A stretch of 64,000 nucleotides of DNA from Acanthochromis polyacanthus (GCF_021347895.1 NC_067134.1:27254152-27318151); one strand, 5' to 3'. Positions 1 to 11,124 are shown, numbered from the stretch's first letter. Numbers and translations are program-made. Notes: generated from the sequence alone by a model not told the origin.

Positions 1-296
1 TTAATGAAGATAACATTAAATGAATGATAAATCCAGTGTAGACATTGCTAATGTGGTAAATGACTATTCTAGCTGGAAATGTTTAATGGAATATCTCCAT
101 AGGGGTACAGAGGAACATTTCCAGCAACCATCACTCCTGTGCTCTAATGCTACATTGTGTTAGCTAATGGTGTTGAAAGGCTCATTGATGATTAGAAAAC
201 CCTTGTGCAGTTATGTTAGCACATGGATAACAGTGGGAGTTTTCATGGAAGACATGAAATTTCCTGGGTGACCCCACACTTTTGAACGGTGGTGTA
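1..296. mobile_element. MITE family A, copy cut by the left window edge
   Basis: This is a non-autonomous DNA transposon copy with the internal stretch GCTAACACAATGTAGCATTA (here in reverse complement) and a terminus ending CTTTTGAACGGTGGTGTA. The family recurs at 6384, 9977, 10571, 25151, 25991 and 29493. Complete termini read TACACTACCGT...AAGTTTGGGGTCA and flank with TA, which suggests a Tc1/mariner-type MITE. No coding capacity is seen. Confidence 0.75.
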
Positions 297-3200
297 CATG
301 TTGTAGATCACTGTACCAGTTACATGAGTGAAAGTTTTGTTTGTCTTGGAACAGAGATCCAGATATACGCATATATTTCTAACAAGAACACTTGCATTTA
401 TGTGTTATAGTAGACACCGAACATTTAGTCTCAGATGTCTGGAACTCAGCTATTTAGTCTTAATTTGTGATCTGAACAACTTGTCATGGTCTACAAATTA
501 TTAAAAATTTACATTTTTACAAATTTACAATTTGCAGTTAATGTTTTCTGTAGTTTTTTACACTTTACAAATTCATCTCATGGGTCGGTTTGGGCCCCTG
601 CTCTTTTTGTTTGAGGCCGAGAACATTTTGAAGTACCTCTGTAAGCGTAATAACGATGCTTGTCCCTCTGTAAGAGCTAAAATACTATTAATTAATGCTG
701 TCACTCCCTGTAACGTGACTCAGCGGTAGGCCTAACCTTTACTCTTTCACTGCTGTGATTTGTTAAGTCGTACATGAAAATAAAAGCTCCGTGTCGTGGA
801 TTCGCTTATTTTTCTGGCCTCGGATATCATCACAGTGTTAACCGTGATGAGAAAAGCTGAATGTTGGCAGCAAAATGCACATTAAAGCCGACAAACACTC
901 CAAGGTAGCAGCTTGAGTCTCTGCAATAAGGAGGCTACAAGCTGCAGGGAAAAAATAGCACAGAGGCCGCATCTCTGGAAAGCTGTCGGCTTCTGACAAA
1001 GAGAAAAGTGTTGAACAGAGGCTGCCTTCACATGGAATCTAGCACAGTGGTAAAAAGAAAAGGTCGTAAAGCAGCGTATGCCGCCGTCTCTCCAGCCCCC
1101 ACTACACCATTGTGGACTGTTTTCTCAATGGACCAGATGGAGGAAGAGCTCGTGTGAGAGCAGGACAGATGTTTCACTAGACTCTGGGTGTGTTTGTTTT
1201 CACTGTGCGTGTCTGAGAGTGAGACAGTGAGAGAGGCGAGGGCAGATAGATTGAATCCGGAAAGGAAAGTGGAGCGAGAGAGGAAATAAATTGAGAGGAA
1301 GCGAGGGAGAGAGTATTAAAACCTCCAGTCCAGATTACCTACCAGTGTGTAAGGCGCTAACAGGACTGTCTTTGCGCTAAATAAAAGTTTTAAATCTCTT
1401 TTGGCCTGCTACTTTATTGGAAGAGTGGTTCAACCTAATGCTGGAGGTCTTACCTCCATTATTAATAATTGACTTTCAATGCAAAAAATGTTATTTTTAC
1501 AGTAAAACTCCAGCAGCTGTCGTACATTTTCCTCATTTACACTAAAGAAATGTATTAATATTGTCATTCAGTTCATTTTACGGTTAAAAATGTGCTTTGT
1601 TCCATATTTTATTGGGAATTTTTGCTTTTAACCTTTTAAAAAGTTAGTTTTAATTGAAAATCTGCATGAGAATACCTATAAAATAAAGTTTGTGCCCCCT
1701 ATTATCAATACTACAACATTGTTCCCCTTTCAGCTCAACAGTTAGTGTATTTAGCTTTTAATTTATGTATTTTTAGCATGACATATAAGGAAAATTAGCG
1801 GGTGTAGCTGTCATAAATATGAAAGCATTTGCAATTCGACAGGTATAAACTGTAGTTTTTAAATGAAATAAATGCAAGAATGTCAGTTGTTATAAATATT
1901 ATGGCATGTTTACCTTATCAGCACAACAATACGTGCATTTACCTGTGAAAAATTGAATTATTTTTGAGAAATCATTTCAAAAATTATAGTACTGAATGTT
2001 TCACATATTACAGAATTTTTCTATTAATAATTGTGCAAGACAAAAAATGCAAAAAGTTAATTATTTACGGTGATTCAATGTTATATAAACTGTGTCAAGC
2101 TGTTTTAGAGTTTACAGATTTTTGCTGTCATAGTTTGACAGTTTTTCATAGTATAATTCATGAATATTTTTCCAGTGTTGTTTGTATTACATCTTTAGAA
2201 AAAGTTCTTCCACATAAAAAAGTATTATAAAGAAAATATGAACCAGAAGTTCAGAACTAAACATATACACAAGATAAAATCATTTAAACACACCGCTTAC
2301 CATCTGTTCCAATAAAGACAAACAATAAAAGTGAAAGAAGAGATGTGAAAGTTGGGTTTGTTTGAATGAGATCCTTAGAAATGGAGTTCCACAAGTGCAA
2401 CAAAATCAAAAAGTGAAGGCCTGGTGGAGATAAGATTTAGAAACAATTAGTGTGTCTGTGCCAGAGGATCTTAAACACCAGTCAGGCTCATAGGGAGTTA
2501 GCAGATAAGGAGAGGAGCCAACCCATTCAAGGCTTTAAAAAGCAAGTAATAAAGTCTTAAAATCAATTATAAAACTCACAGGGAGCTCGAGAACTAAAGA
2601 ACTCATGCTGATTAAAAAGCATTTTAACCATGTTACCTGTTCAAGGCGACTTTTTCGGAGACCTCTTAAGGCTATATCTGTGTCAAACTGTCAAATTAAA
2701 AGCATCATCTTCAGTCCACTGTTAACATACTTTGGAAATACACTTTACATCTTTACAGATTAGGATTTTACATGAAAAGAAGATAAGATACAGTGATTTT
2801 TTTTATGGAATCAACCCAACAGAAATGCTACTATTGCTTCAAATGTTTAACTGTTTTATGCTTTTATACCTGTTCTCTTCTATTTGACTCTTTTTGCTTT
2901 TATTTCATGCCTGTAATGTGTCTCTGAGTGCCCTGAAAAGCTCTAAAATGTATCACTATTATTATAATTATGACTACTAATGTTAAGAAAATCAAAATAA
3001 TAGACCAATAATATTAAAAAAATAATCTATTTTGCTGATGTTAGACAGGAAACTTTTGCGTTATTATAAATATATACATCCACCGGTGCCAGAAGCAATT
3101 TTCCAGCAGGGTTTTTGGTTGTAATTTAACTGAATGACATCATGTAACTTTAGGAGATTCTAAATTGAGTTTATGGAACGAAATAAAAACAAAAACACCT

Positions 3201-3434
3201 TGAATAAACGAACTGAATGGATCTTTATTGTCACTGAAAAGTGTTTTGACACTCTCCATATTAAAAAATAAATTATATAAAGCAACATTTAACACAGATT
3301 AACAATATGTACAACCGAAATATATGCAAAAGAGCAAATATGGAGCAGAATGTGAGCATATATACTCACTTTGATCTATTGTGATCTTGTTTTATGAAGA
3401 AATACACCATATTTCATTTTTTTTTAAGTCAGAG
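297..3434. other. upstream flank, no gene recognised
   Basis: AT-rich DNA. At 1480-2230 there is degenerate sequence with repeated TTTACAG and TTTGACAGTTTTT stretches that looks like an old repeat. At about 2290-2590 a segment (CCCATTCAAGGCTTTAAAA, AAAATCAATTATAAAACTC) resembles a dispersed fish repeat I recognise only by style. I see no exon or conserved protein segment. Confidence 0.5.
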
Positions 3435-4790
3435 TGTCCGAGTCAGAGAAGCAGCACCACGGACAGCGACAGCGGAACCCCCGGCACGTTTGGGTGGAAA
3501 AGCAAAGCGGAAGCTGGAGGGAAGACTTTTAAAAACACACCTGACCAGATACACCTGACCGAGATGATGTTGACGGACAGGTGAGGCAAACAAATCAATT
3601 ATAGCTTAAAAACTGCGTCGTAAATTGTTGATAAAACAGGAATAATTCCAGCTTTGTAAAGTTAATCTCATGTAAGCGCTTTTATTTCACCTGCTGTGAC
3701 GTAGACAACCCTGCAGGTAGAGATAACGTGTAGCCAAATATGCTAACCGAGCTGTAGCGCGTTACGGTACTCCGTTACCTGTCTCCACGTTTGGGTAAAT
3801 AAAGTAAAGGGGAAGCTCCAGGGAAGACATTTAAAACACACCTGGTCAGATGACGTCAGCTCTGGTGCTGTTGGTGACAAAAAAGGTGACAGGTGCCGCA
3901 AATTAATCAATTATAGCTTGGAAGCTGCGTCATAACTGTATGTGTTGATAAAGAAAAAAAATAGGTATTAAAGTAACGGGAGTAACTGCAGCCCCCCCGT
4001 GACGTAGATAACAGTGCAGGTGTTGTTAAGCATGCTAACCTAAACTACGATCTAACTCCTGTGTATCTATGCTGCTCATTTTAACCTCGCTGTAACGCGT
4101 TACAGTACTCGATTACTTGTCTGGACGTTTGAGTGGACAGTAAACACACCTGCCCGAGATACACCTGATGTCAGCAGTTCCGGTGCTTGTTGTTGCGCTC
4201 CTGACGAAAGAGTGAAAGGTGCGTAAAACTGTTCAATTATAGCTTAAAGTTGTTGATTAAAAAAACTAAAGTAACGGGAGTAACTCCAGCTTTTTCCCCA
4301 GGTAGAGATAAGCTTGTGTCACCTTTATTTCACCTGCTGTGACGTAGATAATGGTGCAGGTGTTGTAAAATATACTAACCTAAAGCTACGAGATAACTCC
4401 TGTTGATCTGTCCCTCTCATGCTAACCTCGCTGTAACGCGTTACTGTACTCCATTACCTGCCTGGACGTTTGGGTGCAAAGTAAACACACCTGACTGAGA
4501 TACACCTGTCACCAGCTTTTCCCGTGCTGCTGTTGACGAAAAAGTGACGGGTGCGCAAAACTACTTAATTATTGTAAAAACTGTGTCATAAATGAATGTG
4601 TTGAGGTAAAAAATAAAGTAACGGCAGTAATTCCAGCTTTTTTCCCAGGTGAAGTTAAGCTCATGTAAGTGCACCTTTATTTCACCTACTGTGACGTAGA
4701 TACGGTGCAGGTGTTGTTAAATATGCTAACCGAGAGCTGCAAGCTGCTGGTGCTGACCTGGCTGTAACGCGTTACAGTACTCCGTCACCT
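3435..4790. repeat. tandem array of about four 331-341 bp units upstream of the CpG island
   Basis: The same order of motifs recurs four times: ACGTTTGGGTG, AAACACACCTGACC, a TTAATTATAGCTTA-like stretch, AGTAACGGGAGTAACT, CACCTTTATTTCACCTGCTG, TGACGTAGATA, GTGCAGGTGTTGTTAA and GTAACGCGTTAC with CTCCGTTACCTG. The palindrome anchors fall at 3754, 4092, 4433 and 4764, so the period is 331-341 bp. Units are diverged by point changes and small indels. TGACGTAG (CRE-like) lies at 3697, 4000, 4340 and 4692, with a full TGACGTCA at 3851. The array stops where the CpG-rich promoter begins. Confidence 0.85.
3851..3858. promoter_or_regulatory. full CRE palindrome TGACGTCA
   Basis: A perfect TGACGTCA octamer occurs in the second unit of the upstream tandem array. 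It is the consensus for CREB/ATF factors. Its distance from the gene (about 1.5 kb) and its place in a repeat make its function uncertain. Confidence 0.4.
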
Positions 4791-5078
4791 GCCTGCGCTC
4801 TCTCTCCGCTCGGTCTGCGCATCCATGTGGGCTTTCCCTCCGCGCCGTGCGCCTCATTGGCCTCTCCGCGCATCCGTCTTCCTCCACGACCAACAATAGA
4901 CCCACAGACGCGCACAGGCACACGCGCGGAACGTCCACTCGCGCGCGCCGGCAGCCGCAGCGCGCACGGAGCTTTCGAGGAGCGGCGGTGAGAGATGTTG
5001 GCGGACCCGCGACTCGCCGACTCTTCCTTTCTTTGCAGCTTCACATCGGCGAGGAGCGCGGGGAAGGAAGCCTCAGCG

Positions 5079-5108
5079 ATGCGCTCAGCAGCCGGGGAGT
5101 TGAAGTAA
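5079..5108 (+). other. upstream ORF 1 in the putative kcnh7 leader
   Basis: An ATG at 5079 opens a nine-codon frame (MRSAAGELK) that stops at 5108, about 230 bases before the main start. It affects kcnh7 translation only if the transcript starts upstream of it, which the sequence does not show. Confidence 0.35.
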
Positions 5109-5197
5109 GGGAGACCCGGGGGCCCGCTGGAAGAACAACAAAGCAAGAGGAGAGGAGGGGTGGGGGGGTGGGGGAAGATTTTTTTCCCCCTGCGAAG

Positions 5198-5212
5198 ATG
5201 ACTGAGTGGTGA
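5198..5212 (+). other. upstream ORF 2 (four codons) in the putative leader
   Basis: An ATG at 5198 (context GAAGATGA, A at -3) is followed by ACT GAG TGG TGA, giving a four-residue ORF ending about 125 bases before the kcnh7 start. The -3 purine favours recognition, and so short an ORF would allow re-initiation. Confidence 0.4.
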
Positions 5213-5337
5213 CAAAGAAATAAACGGGGAGCCCCTCTGGCTTCGGCTGACACCCGCTACAACTTGAAGGCGTTCAGGGGCACCAGCTCGCTCCGACTTG
5301 GACAGCTTTTTATTGCCACTATTCCTGGAGGGGAACC

Positions 5338-5413
5338 ATGCCGGTCCGGAGGGGTCATGTTGCGCCACAAAACACATTTCTGGGAGTAATTATTCGGAAA
5401 TTCGAAGGGCAGA
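5338..5413 (+). CDS. kcnh7: kcnh7 exon 1, start codon and N-cap
   Basis: This exon encodes the ERG N-terminus, beginning [16 protein letters not shown] and ending KFEGQ plus one base of the next codon. The sequence is almost invariant across ERG channels. In the family this N-cap is a flexible segment plus a short amphipathic helix that slows deactivation by contacting the gating machinery. The start is secure: it is the family's conserved N-terminus and the ATG has A at -3. The donor is GTGAGT at 5414. The split codon joins exon 2 as Asn, giving the QNKKF junction typical of KCNH7, where KCNH2 has QSRKF. The exon sits at the 3' edge of a CpG-rich block, as expected for a first coding exon. 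Confidence 0.95.
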
Positions 5414-5639
5414 GTGAGTACCTTTTGTGTCTGTCCTGCTGCATCCTCAGAGCAGTTATTTAGTGCTTTAGGAAGGCCTTCTTATTCTGCTTTTCATGCA
5501 GCTCTGCTACTGTTCTGTGGTTTTTAAATAAACTATATGTCAGTTGTTGTGTTGTTCTTGGAGCCAGATCTCCTGCTCCACCTATTTATTTAAAAAAAAA
5601 TCATTAAAAAAACACCTTATTGTGAGAATTAAAGGATTT

Positions 5640-6383
5640 AATTACTTTAAAAATATAGTAAAATTACAGTAGACACAAATAAAGTAAAAATACAGTAAAA
5701 AATATGGCAAAATTGCAGTCATAATGTAAAAATACAGAAAGAATATAGAAAAATACCGTAAAAATAAAATACGGTGTAAATATAGAAAGAAATATAGTAA
5801 AAATAAAGTAAGGATACAGTAAAGTAGAATAAAATACAGTAAAAATATAGGAAAATACAGTAAAAACTATAGTAAAAATTACAGTTAAAATATAATACAA
5901 ATACAATAAAAATGGAGACAAACTACAGTAAAAACAGTAAAATATAAAAAATATTGAAAAATATCATAATATACAATAAAAATACAGTAAAAATATAGGA
6001 AAAATACAGTAAAAACTATAGTAAAACTACAGTTAAAATATAATACAAATGTAATAAAATGTAGACAAACTACAGTAAAAACAGTAAAATATAAAAATAT
6101 TGAAAAAATATCATAATATATAATAAAAATACAGTAAAAATATAGAAAAATGCAGTAAAAATATATAATAAAAATACATTAAATATAGTAAAAAAAATTA
6201 GAAAACATGTAATAGAAATACAGTCCAAATGCAGTAAAAATATAGCAAAAAATATAGTAATATATATAGAAAAACACTTTGAAAATATAGAAAAAATACA
6301 TTAAAATATAGGAAAAATACTGTAAACTTATAGAAAAAATATATTAAAAGTACAGTAAAAATATAACATAAATACAATAAAAT
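5640..6383. repeat. AT-rich minisatellite in intron 1 (TACAGTAAAAATA-type units)
   Basis: About 740 bp of imperfect 10-22 base units such as ATACAGTAAAAATATAG, with longer internal duplications (compare 5836-5960 with 5980-6110). It ends at 6383, where the MITE A fragment begins (TTGCACAAGGGTTTTC). The reverse-strand open frames rich in Phe, Tyr, Leu and Ile come from this repeat and are not genes. Confidence 0.85.
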
Positions 6384-6480
6384 TAATTGCACAAGGGTTT
6401 TCTGGGTGATGGTTGCTGGAAATGTTCCTCAGTCCCTCTATGTAGATACTCAGTTAAACATTTCCAGCTAGAATAGTCTT
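6384..6480. mobile_element. MITE family A fragment abutting the minisatellite
   Basis: It starts TTGCACAAGGGTTTTC, has an internal deletion, then runs GATGGTTGCTGGAAATGTTC to TTTCCAGCTAGAATAGTC. The left terminus of the element is missing, replaced by the TACAGTAAAAA array. The same arrangement occurs at 10571. Confidence 0.7.
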
Positions 6481-6793
6481 ATCCTCCACTTACCTTTATG
6501 AATCCTAAAAAATCTTCTATTTGAAATGAATTATCCCATGGAATGCCAGCACAGTATTAGACAGGCTTTCATAACAAGTGATGAATTGAACCAGCCTGCT
6601 TAGGAAGTTTCTTTTTTTTTCCTCTGGATCAGCTTAGCACCTACATTTGGGGATGTAATGGAGGATTATCCCGTGTAAACCCATTACACCCACCTATAGT
6701 TGTTAAAATACATTTTACACACACATTACCCATATTTAGCCGTTTGTCGTCAGAGTTAACGCACTAAATTGTCTCTCCTCTGCCCCGTCACAG

Positions 6794-7024
6794 ATAAGAA
6801 ATTCATCATAGCCAATGCCCGGGTGCAGAACTGTGCGATCATCTACTGTAACGACGGCTTCTGCGAGATGACGGGCTTCTCCAGGCCGGACGTCATGCAG
6901 AAGCCGTGCACTTGCGACTTCCTGCACGGCCAGTTCACCACCCGGCATGCCGTGGCCCAGGTGGCCCAGGCGCTGCTGGGCTCCGAGGAGAGGAAGGTGG
7001 AGATCACCTACCACCGCAAGGACG
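6794..7024 (+). CDS. kcnh7: kcnh7 exon 2, core of the PAS (eag) domain
   Basis: The exon encodes 77 codons of the PAS domain, including the hallmark [16 protein letters not shown] and [12 protein letters not shown] segments and the helix-strand stretch [20 protein letters not shown]. In ERG channels this domain docks on the cyclic-nucleotide-binding homology domain of a neighbouring subunit and controls deactivation (family knowledge). The acceptor is a pyrimidine tract ending in CACAG at 6793, and the donor is GTGAGT at 7025. It enters with two bases of a split Asn codon and leaves with one base of a Gly codon, so its length (231) is a multiple of three. The stretch [13 protein letters not shown] differs from the mammalian paralog and looks like ordinary fish divergence. 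Confidence 0.96.
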
Positions 7025-7161
7025 GTGAGTGCTGTGTTCTGTCCGGGTGGCTCAGGCGGAGACGGGATCCTGGCTTTGAAATACACCCGTTGATGCTTTT
7101 ACTCTCTGATTTGAAGCAAAAAAAAGTTAAGTTTTGGGTTTATTGTGCACAAACAAGAACC
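7025..7161. other. start of intron 2 up to the hAT insertion
   Basis: Follows the exon 2 donor GTGAGT. Nothing further is recognised. Confidence 0.5.
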
Positions 7162-7169
7162 CTCTGGAG

Positions 7170-8985
7170 CAGGGGTGTCAAACATGAGGCACGTGGGCCA
7201 AAAGTGGTCCTCCAGAGGGTCCAACCCGGCCCTCAAAGTGGAAAAATTCCAGAGAAGACATTAACTGCAGAGTGTAAATTAGAAAAATGATAAATTTAAA
7301 ATAATTTCTAGACCATGACAAGTAAATTACTAGATTGCGCGTTGTTGTTTTCTCATGTTTTTGTCGTTTTGTTTCCTTTTTTGTGTATTTTGTCTCATTT
7401 TTATCATTTTGTTTCTCACTTTTGTCATTTTTGTGTGTCGTTTGTTCATTTGTTTTGCCGCTTTGTAACTTTTTGTTGAATTTTTTCTCTTTTTGCTTTG
7501 TTTTGTGTCATCCATCTCATTTTTTGTCATTTAGCTTCTCAATTTTGTCATTTTTTTGTGTCATTTGTCAAACTTTTTGCTGCTTCGTAACTTTTTTGTT
7601 AAATTTTTTGTCCTTTTGTTTTGTGTTGTCTATCTCATTTTTTGGCGTTTTGTTTCTCACTTTTGTCATTTTGTCTCTCATTCTTCTCATATTTTTGTCA
7701 TATTTTGTTCTTTTTGTCTGACCTTTGTCTTTTGTCTGTTTTTATCGTTTTGTGTTTCTTTTTTGCCTCACTTGTGTTTGTTTTATTTTTGTCATTTTGT
7801 GTTTTGCTTTGTTGTTTTTATGTGTGGGTTTATTTTTCGTTTTGTTTCCTTTTTTGTCTTGCTTGTGTTTTTTGTCAATTTTTTATGGTTCTGTTCCTTT
7901 TTGTCATTTTTTGTCTCGTTTGTGTCCATTTTTTGTGGTTTTGTAACTTTTTTAGTCGTTTATCTCATGCTTTGTCATTTTGTTTCTCATTTTTGTATTA
8001 TTTTGTCTTGTTTTTGTTTTTTTTGGCCTGACTTTTATAATATGTCTCATATTTTTGTCGTTTTTTGTTTCCTTTTTGTCTCATATTTTTGTCGTTTTTT
8101 GTCTTATTTCTGTCATTTTGTGCTTCGTTTAATTCGTTGTTTTGTGTGTGGTTCATGTCGTTCTGTGGGTTTTTTGGTCTCGATTGTGTTTTTTGTCCTA
8201 TTTTTGTCATTTTGTTTCTCTCTTTTATCATTTTTTGCCTCGTTTTTGTCCATTTTTTGTGGTTTTGTAACTTTTTTTAGTCGTTTATCTCATGCTTTGT
8301 CATTTTGTTTCTCATTTTTGTAATATTTTGTCTTGTTTTTGTTGTTTTTTTGGCCTGACTTTTATAATATGTCATGTTTTTGTCGTTTTTTGTTTCCTTT
8401 TTGTCTCACTTGTGTTTTTTTGTCTTATTTCTGTCATTTTGTGCTTCGTTTAATTCGTTGTTTTGTGTGTGGTTCATGTCGTTCTGTGGGTTTTTTTGGT
8501 CTCGATTGTGTTTTTTGTCTTATTTTTGTCATTTTGTTTCTCTCTTTTATCATTTTTTGCCTCGTTTTTGTCCATTTTTTGTGGTTTTGTAACTTTTTTA
8601 AGTCGTTTATCTCATGCTTTGTCATTTTGTTTCTCATTTTTGTAATATTTTGTCTTGTTTTTGTTGTTTTTTTGGCCTGACTTTTATAATATGTCTCATG
8701 TTTTTGTCGTTTTGTGTTTCCTTTTTGTCTCACTTGTATTTTTTGTCTTATTTCTGTCATTTTGTGCTTCGTTTAATTCGTTGTTTTGTGTGTGGTTCAC
8801 ATCGTTCTGTGGTTTTTTGGTCTCGATTGTGTTTTTTGTCTTATTTTTGTCATTTTGTTTCTTTCTTTTATCATTTTTTTTTGCCTCGTTTTTGTCCATT
8901 TTTTTGTAACCTTTTTGTCAAATGTTTAGTTTTGTTCCGTGTCTCATTTTGTGGCCCCTGAACTAAAATGCGTTTGACACCCGTG
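7170..8985 (+). mobile_element. hAT non-autonomous element carrying a T/G-rich minisatellite (copy 1)
   Basis: Ends are CAGGGGTGTCAAAC and GTTTGACACCCGTG, inverted repeats of hAT style. The 8-bp flanks CTCTGGAG at 7162-7169 and 8986-8993 are identical, a perfect target-site duplication. The left module (7170-7345) resembles those of the other copies: GGTCCTCCAGAGGGTCCAA and AGACATTAACTGCAGA. The interior is an irregular array of TTTTTGTCATTTTGTNTCTC units with higher-order duplications of about 300 bp (compare 7990-8300, 8310-8620 and 8630-8930). No transposase is present. Long open frames on both strands are by-products of the array. Confidence 0.9.
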
Positions 8986-8993
8986 CTCTGGAG

Positions 8994-9976
8994 CAGGATT
9001 GGTAGACGCAGGAGAATCGTGTGAGAGCAGAGTTTTACTGTCTAGCACTGCAGGTACACGGCAGGTAATTTTTAGTTCTGACTCAGCTCTATCTGGAGCA
9101 TTTTGCAGCAGCGAGCGCACCCATTTAAAACCCTGAGGGGGAGAAGAGCAGCTGTGGGGGTTTTCTTCGCTGTGAAGTCCAGTTTTGAGATGATGCAGGC
9201 TCTGCATGGCGAGAAAAGATGTTCATTAGCCTGCGCTGGATAGGGCGTTCTGGGAAGGATGTAGCTCACCTCCCTGAAGACCAGAGTGAAGATTGAGAGC
9301 CGTGTGGTTTCTCTGCCTCTATTCTCATCTGTACTGTAACGCTCACAGTTTGTCTGTGACTGACGGGGTCTGTTTGCTTATCTCTACCTCAGATAATCTA
9401 CCGGCGTACAAATACTTAGCTCAGACCGGGACTTCCATGACAGCTGGTTTTGTTTTAATGAGTTACCAAGCGAGCTCCAAAGTGGAAGCTTAAAGCCGTC
9501 GCATCGACCGAGCTGGTTCAGGGAAAGTTCATGTTGTGACCTCTGTCAATCACACACGTATTCAGACAATTAAGCTTCCTCGTGTAAGGACTGTAAATGA
9601 TGTACTGACCACACACGAGCTCGTCTCATGTTATTTATAGTATTCGTTATTGTCCTTTTAGCAGTCAGGAAAGATGAAAATATCTGCTCTACATCAATGT
9701 GTCGTCGCTAATAATCTGAATTGCGCTAAACGGTGTATTTGCTGGTCAATTACTGCATCGCATATTCAGCTTTTTGTGATAATCTGATAAAATGGAGTGC
9801 TTTGACTTTGATCTGAATCTATAGTCACTCCAATATCAACCTATCAACACTGAATGATAAATGTTAAAAAGATGACTTGAACACATCAAGAGGTATTTCA
9901 TCAGCATTTTGTAGCAATAATAGTTTGTACTTTTCTAATTTTTCAACGCCAAATTTTTGCTTTTTTGTTGTAAATG
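8994..9976. other. intronic sequence, no feature recognised
   Basis: Unique-looking intron sequence with no splice-bounded conserved open frame. The short ORFs have no recognisable motif. Confidence 0.5.
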
Positions 9977-10173
9977 TACAGTAAAAGTTTGGGATCACAC
10001 CGACAATTTCATGTTTTCAATGAAAACTCGCACTTTTATTCATATCCTAAAATAACTGCATCTATCAACTGGATCTATCATTCATTTTATGTAATCTTTA
10101 TTGATTAAAAAATGGTTTTCTTTTAAAAATAAGGACATTTCTACGTAACCCCAAACTTTTGAATGGTAATGCA
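9977..10173. mobile_element. MITE family A, short copy with both ends
   Basis: Left end TACAGTAAAAGTTTGGGATCA, a mutated form of the family terminus; right end CCCCAAACTTTTGAATGG. The middle is deleted. Its right end runs directly into the TACAGTAAAA minisatellite at 10174. Confidence 0.7.
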
Positions 10174-10570
10174 ATAAAATGCAGTAAAATACAGTCAAAA
10201 TATTTTTTTAAAAATGTAGCCAAAATGCAGTAAAATATTGGAAAAATATAGTAAACATACAGTTAAAAATCCAGTAAAAATATAGTAAAAATCCAATAAA
10301 AATTCAGTGAAAATATAGTAAAAAATACAGAAAAGAATGAGTAAAATTTTTTAAAAAAACAATCAAAATACAGTAAAAATATCGTAAAAATAAGATGAAA
10401 TATATTATAAAAATCTGTAAAAATACAAAAAACTCTAATAAAAATACAGTAAAAAATACAGTTAAAAACATAGTAAAATATACAAAAATATAATATATAA
10501 TTAAATGCATTAAAAATATTGGAAAAATACAGTAAAATTACAGTAAAATATAGTGAAAAATACAGTTAAA
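10174..10570. repeat. AT-rich minisatellite (TACAGTAAAAATA-type), second array
   Basis: About 400 bp of units like the intron 1 array (AATACAGTAAAAATATAGTA). It lies between two MITE A segments, its right edge being TTAACTGCACAAGGGTTTTC, the same junction as at 6384. Confidence 0.85.
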
Positions 10571-10837
10571 TTAACTGCACAAGGGTTTTCTAATCATCAA
10601 TGAGCCTTTCAACAGCATTAGCTAACACAATGTAGCATTAGAACACAGGAGTGATGGTTGCTGGAAATGTTCCTCTGTACCCCTATGGAGATATTCCATG
10701 AAACATTTCCACCTAGAACAGTCATTTAGCACATTAACAATGTCTACACTGGATTTATCATTCATTTAATGTTATCTTCATTGGAAAAAATAAGGTCTTT
10801 CCTAAATGGCCTCAAACTTTTGAACAGAACCGTGGCA
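10571..10837. mobile_element. MITE family A, right half
   Basis: Runs from CTGCACAAGGGTTTTC through GCATTAGAACACAGGAGTGA and TATGGAGATATTCCATG to CTCAAACTTTTGAACAGAAC. The left terminus is replaced by the minisatellite. Confidence 0.75.
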
Positions 10838-11124
10838 GTATCAACCCATACATAAAAGCTTGTGCTGAATAGAATCTTCTGCAGCAGGCCAGAGAAACTG
10901 CATCTTTGACTCAGAGCTAGCAAACATCTCACCTAGCATCCAGCATTTAGTCGGCACGTTTCGCTCCTGGTAACCCAGCAGTGCAGCAGCGGGGATCCAG
11001 TTTACATCTGCTTAAAAATGCATGGATTTTCTCATGGTTAGTGAAACAGAAGCCAGTCAGTGGGATTCATTTTGACATGTGATGGAAGCTCTGGATCAGG
11101 AATGATGATGCAGTATTCACAGAT

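Larger units (their letters stand above)
4780..5337 (+). promoter_or_regulatory. CpG-rich putative promoter and 5' leader of kcnh7
   Basis: From about 4780 the base composition changes abruptly to GC-rich with many CpGs (CTCCGCGCCGTGCGCC, CACTCGCGCGCGCCGGCAGC) and it stays so to the start codon. This is the expected CpG-island promoter and 5' untranslated leader. I see no convincing TATA box placed to define a start site, so the transcription start is unknown. The long open frames here on both strands reflect high GC content rather than genes. Confidence 0.65.

Noticed and set aside
4772..5377. 201-codon minus-strand frame over the CpG island
   Set aside because: High GC content depletes stops on both strands. 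It overlaps kcnh7 exon 1 in antisense, and the product is low-complexity Arg/Ser/Pro.
7335..8961. Long Phe/Ser/Cys/Leu-rich frames that look like multi-pass membrane proteins
   Set aside because: They are translations of the T/G-rich array inside a hAT element. Open in several overlapping frames, with no conserved domain or splice context.
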